Part shown: piece after piece, positions 10,764-13,955 of the stretch | Position numbering within the stretch: the first letter of the stretch is position 1 | Layout of the letters: every line of letters starts with the position of its first letter | NCBI GenBank assembly: GCA_964573855.1 | Contig: CAZNKO010000025.1 | Location: 1-13,955, forward strand | Direction of reading: 5' to 3' | Length of the DNA stretch: 13,955 nucleotides | DNA from: CAZNKO01 sp964573855 | GTDB taxonomy: Bacteria > Patescibacteriota > Patescibacteriia > UBA9934 > GWF2-40-263 | Notes under the pieces: generated by a model | Seen by the model: the letters and a program-made list of their open reading frames with translations, nothing else | Database searches by the model: none | Told to the model about the DNA's origin: nothing | Made by a program: the position numbers and the translations under genes

Positions 10764-11276
10764 ATGACGATAAGAATGGACAATGTCGTTCGCGCCATGG
10801 GTAAAGTTTTTTCAGATTGGAAATATGTTATGCGCACCGTCCTCGCGGCGATGGTCATGTTCGGCGTATTGATATTCCTCCCGGCGGGCAGAGTTTCGGC
10901 GAAAGTTTTTTACTATCAAGTGACCGGTTTAGACACCGCATCGCTCGTCATCATGATATTCTTCTCAATTATTTTAGGGACGCTTTTTTCCTTGAACGTC
11001 TATTTATTCAAGAAAACGCATGAATCAAAGCACAAAATAACGGGGAAGGGCGTTCTTTCCACGCTCGCATCGTTCATGGCCGGCATTTTTGGCAGTACCG
11101 TGTGCGTCGCTTGTTTGTCTATCTTATTGGGCTTTCTCGGAGTACCAACCATTACCTTTCTGGTTGCGTATCGCCGGGAATTCTTTCTGCTGTCTGCCGC
11201 CATCGCGCTCTTCTCTGTGTATGTCGCGTGCCAGGCAGTCGTTAAGCATGAAACCTGTAAAGTATGCAGGAGATAA
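10764..11276 (+). CDS. MerT-like small membrane protein with cysteine motifs
   Basis: From ATG 10764 the protein has 170 residues and about four hydrophobic segments. Near the third is STVCVACLSILLGFLGVPTI, followed by YRREFFLLSAAIALFSVYVA and a C-terminal TCKVCRR. The pattern of a Cys pair, a Gly-rich LLGFLG helix, YR..F, a last helix and then a CxxC tail recalls the C-terminal half of MerT-type mercuric transporters. The similarity is loose, and the N-terminal CC pair of MerT is not evident. Metal or thiol-related transport is a guess. The start lies one base after the stop of the lipoprotein gene, indicating coupling. An earlier in-frame ATG at 10710 lies inside that gene and is less likely. 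The gene converges with the one ending at 11299. Confidence 0.6.
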   Translation: MTIRMDNVVRAMGKVFSDWKYVMRTVLAAMVMFGVLIFLPAGRVSAKVFYYQVTGLDTASLVIMIFFSIILGTLFSLNVYLFKKTHESKHKITGKGVLSTLASFMAGIFGSTVCVACLSILLGFLGVPTITFLVAYRREFFLLSAAIALFSVYVACQAVVKHETCKVCRR

Positions 11277-11298
11277 AACGCCCCTCCTTTCGTATCAG

Positions 11299-11886
11299 CT
11301 AAAGCTTGAAAATCGAGCGGGCGAGGGTGAGGAGTTCGCCGTCGGTGGCATGGGGGCCGTCCGCGGCCAGCGAATAGAGCGCGCCGTCGCGTTCAAAAAG
11401 AATGAGGCGGGTGAGCTGACAGACGCCGAGGGGGCGTTCTTTTGTTGCCTTCTGGCACTCGAGATACGACTGCTGGAGATGGAGGAAAATTCCTGTTGCG
11501 TCTCCGATCGCAACCTCTTCGAGTTCCGCATTTTGATAGCGCGCCTGCTCTTCTTCAAGCGTCATGCCAGGGCGGATGAGAAGATCCACAAATCGGTTAC
11601 CGTCTTTTACGTAGACAATATCCACGGTTCCGGCCGGAAGATCAGGAGCGGCCGTTGGATATATTCCAACAACGTAAACTGCGGCGCCAGCCGTTTCTTT
11701 TGGCGCAGGAATTTCTTGGCCGAGTTTTTGTGCAGCCTCTTCAAGCGTGGCCGATTGAACGAGAGTCTCGCTTGGGGGAAGAAGCGAGATCGCGGGCGGC
11801 GGAGAGAGCCAGCGGAAGAGCTGTAAGAGGAGCCCGACGATCAGAGCGCCTGCGAAGATCATCCAGGAGAGAGGGATTTTTTTCAT
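11299..11886 (-). CDS. membrane-anchored hypothetical protein
   Basis: The predicted protein has 195 residues. One N-terminal transmembrane helix (about 7-24, after MKKIPLSW) is followed by a Pro/Ser-rich linker and a soluble domain. The domain runs from VYVVGIYPTAAPDLPAGTVDIVYVKDGNRFVDLLI to a C-terminal LILFERDGALYSLAADG and DGELLTLARSIFKL. The last block resembles DUF4367-type domains, in which a strand reading 'edG..y.l.g' precedes a helix 'eeLl.iArSi'. That is a resemblance only. The ATG overlaps the TGA of the ligase gene (ATGA, 11886-11883), so it belongs to the polysaccharide operon. A short remnant similar to its C-terminus lies at 9811-9850. Confidence 0.7.
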   Translation of the reverse strand: MKKIPLSWMIFAGALIVGLLLQLFRWLSPPPAISLLPPSETLVQSATLEEAAQKLGQEIPAPKETAGAAVYVVGIYPTAAPDLPAGTVDIVYVKDGNRFVDLLIRPGMTLEEEQARYQNAELEEVAIGDATGIFLHLQQSYLECQKATKERPLGVCQLTRLILFERDGALYSLAADGPHATDGELLTLARSIFKL

Positions 11887-12656
11887 ATTTTGAGATTCTT
11901 CGTCGCTTCGCTCCTCAGAATGACAAGAACGGCGAACAAAAGCCAGGTCATGGCCGCAAGGTCATTTTTAAAATAGGGGACGTCGACCAAGCCGTGGAGG
12001 GTCATTTCGAGAAGGGCTGCGAAGGCAGCGACGGTAACCCCCTCTAGCTCCCCCTTGAAAAGGGGGAGAACAGAACGAACAACGAGAACGGCGAGATAGA
12101 TGAAGGCGAGAAGGCCAAGAGCACCAAGTTCTGTCCAAACGTTAAGGACGATCTGATGCGGATATTGAAAAATTTCCCACTCCGGATGCTTGTGATAGGG
12201 CGCGACGGCTGTTTTGTAACCTGAAAGGCCAGCGCCGAGGAGCGGACGGTCTTTCAGCATCTCGATCGTCTCGGCCCATTGCGCGCGGCGGACCGTGCCG
12301 GAGAAATCTTGGAAGGAAATTTTTTGTTCCATGTTGTTACGAAGCGGAGCAATGGTTGCGGCAAGAATGATCACGATCACGGCTGCGGCCGCTGCGAACT
12401 TTCGCGTCCGTTTGTCGAGGAGAAAGATGGCGAAGGTCGTGAGCAGAACCGCCGCGATCGCCGCCTCGCTTTGGGCTAAGATGATTGCAATGAATCCCAG
12501 AAGGACCGTTGCGATCCAGAGCCAGATTCTCGGTGTCATTCTGACCCTGAGCGAGCGGAGCGAGTCGAAGGGGAAGAATCCCAGGAGATCCTTCGTCGAC
12601 CTTTCAGGTCTCCTCAGGATGACAAAATGGTTCAGGATGACAGACACGCCGATCAC
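11883..12656 (-). CDS. O-antigen ligase/polymerase-like protein, C-terminal part
   Basis: This is the downstream part of a multi-pass membrane protein whose N-terminal part lies on the other side of the N gap. Motifs typical of Wzy/WaaL-type enzymes are RPLLGAGLSGYKTAV, YPHQIVLNVWTELGALGLL and HGLVDVPYFKNDLA, which lie in or beside the large outside loop and the final helices. These enzymes join lipid-linked glycans outside the cytoplasmic membrane. Three stretches are translated interspersed repeats: near the gap (VILRRPERSTKDLLGFF and SLRSLRVRMT), in a loop (LPLFKGELEGV) and at the C-terminus (VILRSEATKNLKI). The stop overlaps the next gene's ATG. The first codons after the gap cannot be placed exactly. 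Confidence 0.8.
   Translation of the reverse strand: MIGVSVILNHFVILRRPERSTKDLLGFFPFDSLRSLRVRMTPRIWLWIATVLLGFIAIILAQSEAAIAAVLLTTFAIFLLDKRTRKFAAAAAVIVIILAATIAPLRNNMEQKISFQDFSGTVRRAQWAETIEMLKDRPLLGAGLSGYKTAVAPYHKHPEWEIFQYPHQIVLNVWTELGALGLLAFIYLAVLVVRSVLPLFKGELEGVTVAAFAALLEMTLHGLVDVPYFKNDLAAMTWLLFAVLVILRSEATKNLKI
11892..11924. repeat. interspersed repeat forming the 3' end of the ligase gene
   Basis: GAGATTCTTCGTCGC...CTCAGAATGAC on the + strand is the right-arm type of the element at 6792-6859. On the minus strand it encodes VILRSEATKNL, the end of the ligase. Confidence 0.7.
12048..12068. repeat. CTCCCCCTT/AAGGGGGAG hairpin repeat inside the ligase gene
   Basis: Nine perfect pairs (12048-12056 with 12060-12068) enclose a 3-nt loop. 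It is read in frame as part of LPLFKGELEGV, a peptide I know as a common translated repeat in metagenomic genomes. Confidence 0.65.
12537..12650. repeat. compound GTCATCCTGAG-type repeat beside the scaffold gap
   Basis: It contains TGTCATTCTGACCCTGAGCG, GATCCTTCGTCGACC and CCTCAGGATGACA with inverted arms. TCAGGATGACA is repeated twice (12612-12624 and 12632-12642) immediately before the gap. It is read in frame in the ligase. The repeat probably caused the assembly break. Confidence 0.7.
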
Positions 12657-12666
12657 NNNNNNNNNN
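12657..12666. other. assembly gap (10 N)
   Basis: Ten unknown bases stand for a scaffold join inside the ligase gene. Its length is arbitrary: the two coding halves are in different frames across it. Confidence 0.99.
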
Positions 12667-13182
12667 CGCGCACCATTCCCACATGCCGCCGTGCATGTCA
12701 TACAGGCCGACGGCATTCGGATAGGGAAAGAGGCTGGTTACGCGGCGTTCAACGTCCCAGGGAGTTGGAATACCGACGCCCGTTATAAATTGGAAAATGG
12801 CGATGATCGAGACGAAAAGAGATCCAACCGCGAGAGCCATGAAGAGATTCTGAACATCTTCCCGATTTTTCAGAACATGGATCGCGACGACAAAGAGGAG
12901 CATGGGCTCCAAAAAATACGCGCGCCAAATGCCGGTCGCGGCCCAGTGGTTCGGTGCGACGAAGATTGCGACGGTGGCGGCGAGAAGGAGTCCGCCAAGA
13001 GCGAAGAGCCAGAATTTCGGCACGTGCAAATTCGGCCGCCATTTGCTCTCGACCACCCACGTGACAAAGACGGCGACGATCATCACTTCCAAAATGGTCG
13101 ATGGAAGTCCGGCGACGGAGAACCGAAGGAGATAGGAGGGGAGGAGGGCCGCGATCAGGTACAGACCGAATTTTGCGTACAT
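12667..13182 (-). CDS. O-antigen ligase/polymerase-like protein, N-terminal part (ends in a chimeric tail)
   Basis: From ATG 13182, 172 codons run to the gap. Four to five membrane helices are visible (about 5-25, 31-47, 58-78, 86-105 and 116-136). GIPTPWDVERRVTSLFPYPNAVGLY then follows; the R.tSlF.yPNa.glY pattern is typical of Wzy/WaaL-type proteins. The final 11 codons (12667-12699) read DMHGGMWEWCA, which does not belong in a ligase and matches the formylglycine-generating-enzyme motif GLYDMHGNVWEWC. I read this as a misjoin at a shared PNAVGLY sequence. The gene starts 15 nt after the flippase stop. Together with 11883-12656 it is one gene. Confidence 0.8.
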
Positions 13183-13197
13183 AGTGGTAACCCCGAT

Positions 13198-13955
13198 TTA
13201 TTGGTGACGGGCAAGCCGGCCAGGCATGAGCTCGAAGAGCGTTTGCTTTCGGATGCCGCCGATCATGAGCATGGCGGCGAGGTAGACCACGCCGCCGAGC
13301 AGGATTGCGAGCACGACGTGGAGATCGGGAAAGAGGCGAAGGATGGCATACATTGCGAGCGACGCCACGGTTGCTTTGACCGCAAGAAGGAGCGACGGAA
13401 GAGCTTTCGATGTTTTCCAAACCATAAGAAAGGTGAGGAGAGCGATGAGCGCTTCGGTTGCGATCGTCATGCCCGCCGCCCCCGTCATGCCAAAGCGCGG
13501 GATCGCCCAGAGATATCCTACAATTCCGAAGACGGCGGTCGCGGCATATCCCCAGATCATAGTTTTTTGTTTTTCGACCGCGACGACCGCGTGCCCGAAA
13601 AGGGTGGCGACAAACACGGCGATCATGGCCCAGATGAGGAGCTGAAGCACAGAGCCGGAGGCTGCGAATTCTTTTCCCGCGATTGCGACCGCGAGCGGGA
13701 CACCGATCGCCTGTACGCCAGCGACAATGGGGATCACCATGATCATGAAGGCATCAAATGCCCGGGCCATGTGCCCTCGGAACTCCTCGCGACTACCCTT
13801 TTTCCAGTCCGCAACATGGGAAGGAAGAAGGAGGCCCATAAAAATCGTCGGGACCACCGTGAGAACATCCATAACGCGATAGGCGGCGCCGTAAAGTCCG
13901 ACTTCTTCCGTGGAGCGCATAAGAGAAAGGAGGAACGTGTCGCCTTTGAGATAGA
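13198..13955 (-). CDS. polysaccharide flippase (MOP/MATE superfamily, Wzx-like), partial
   Basis: The frame runs off the right edge of the window; 252 C-terminal residues are present, starting YLKGDTFLLSLMRSTEEVGLYGAAYRVMDVL. The EEVGLYGAAYR...P motif, followed by about eight hydrophobic helices, is characteristic of Wzx/RfbX-type flippases that move lipid-linked oligosaccharides across the cytoplasmic membrane. Residues 1-11 of this part lie upstream of the first in-window Met and continue the family pattern, so the Met at 13920 is internal. It is the first gene of the visible operon, 15 nt before the ligase gene, and the two functions fit one glycan pathway. Confidence 0.88.
   Translation of the reverse strand, partial: YLKGDTFLLSLMRSTEEVGLYGAAYRVMDVLTVVPTIFMGLLLPSHVADWKKGSREEFRGHMARAFDAFMIMVIPIVAGVQAIGVPLAVAIAGKEFAASGSVLQLLIWAMIAVFVATLFGHAVVAVEKQKTMIWGYAATAVFGIVGYLWAIPRFGMTGAAGMTIATEALIALLTFLMVWKTSKALPSLLLAVKATVASLAMYAILRLFPDLHVVLAILLGGVVYLAAMLMIGGIRKQTLFELMPGRLARHQ

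Noticed and set aside
11655..12047. 130-residue + strand frame opposite the ligase and its neighbour
   Set aside because: It spans two minus-strand genes and a repeat, with Arg/Glu-rich low-complexity composition typical of a shadow frame.

Overview
The window looks like a metagenome-assembled scaffold from a Patescibacteria (CPR) bacterium, probably Parcubacteria or Uhrbacteria-like. This is an inference from several things: a run of small VirB2/TrbC-like pilins, a stand-alone PaaX/Cas2-fold protein, mostly Shine-Dalgarno-poor starts, and many short palindromic interspersed repeats that run into coding sequences and produce peptides such as MPVGRQG, LFKGELEGV and LRSEATKNLKI. TGA is used as a normal stop, so the Gracilibacteria/Absconditabacteria code does not apply. 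A run of 10 N at 12657-12666 is a scaffold gap.

Layout. Bases 1-1562 form a GC-rich transcription unit on the + strand that stands apart in style. It has a near-consensus promoter, a roughly 200-base hairpin-rich leader, two small lipoprotein genes with strong Shine-Dalgarno sites (the first broken by an in-frame TAG), and a strong terminator. Bases 1575-6664 are a minus-strand cluster reading galU, a family 1 solute-binding lipoprotein, then five pilin-like genes. One of these genes carries two pilin domains fused in tandem. Bases 6865-7848 (+) encode a C45-type Ntn-hydrolase. Bases 7901-8505 hold a PaaX-like/Cas2-fold gene framed exactly by two 38-bp palindromes. A PQ-loop-like membrane protein (-) and a small charged protein (+) diverge at about 8.9-9.0 kb.

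Bases 9290-9881 are a tRNA-Ser(CGA) locus. It has one intact gene, a 5' fragment interrupted by two 22-nt palindromic inserts, a decayed 3' fragment, an inverted T-arm piece, and a cluster of nested hairpins. Bases 9899-11276 (+) carry a short hypothetical gene, a proline-rich lipoprotein and a MerT-like membrane protein. Bases 11299-13955 (-) are an envelope polysaccharide operon reading flippase (cut by the window end), O-antigen-ligase-like polymerase (split by the N gap), and a membrane-anchored protein.

How the genes fit together. GalU makes UDP-glucose, and the flippase plus ligase would export and join glycan. The pilins and solute-binding protein would be exported surface components. 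The strongest candidates for something not yet described are the palindrome-framed Cas2-fold gene and the palindromes inserted into the tRNA-Ser copies and into another palindrome. No CRISPR array is visible.
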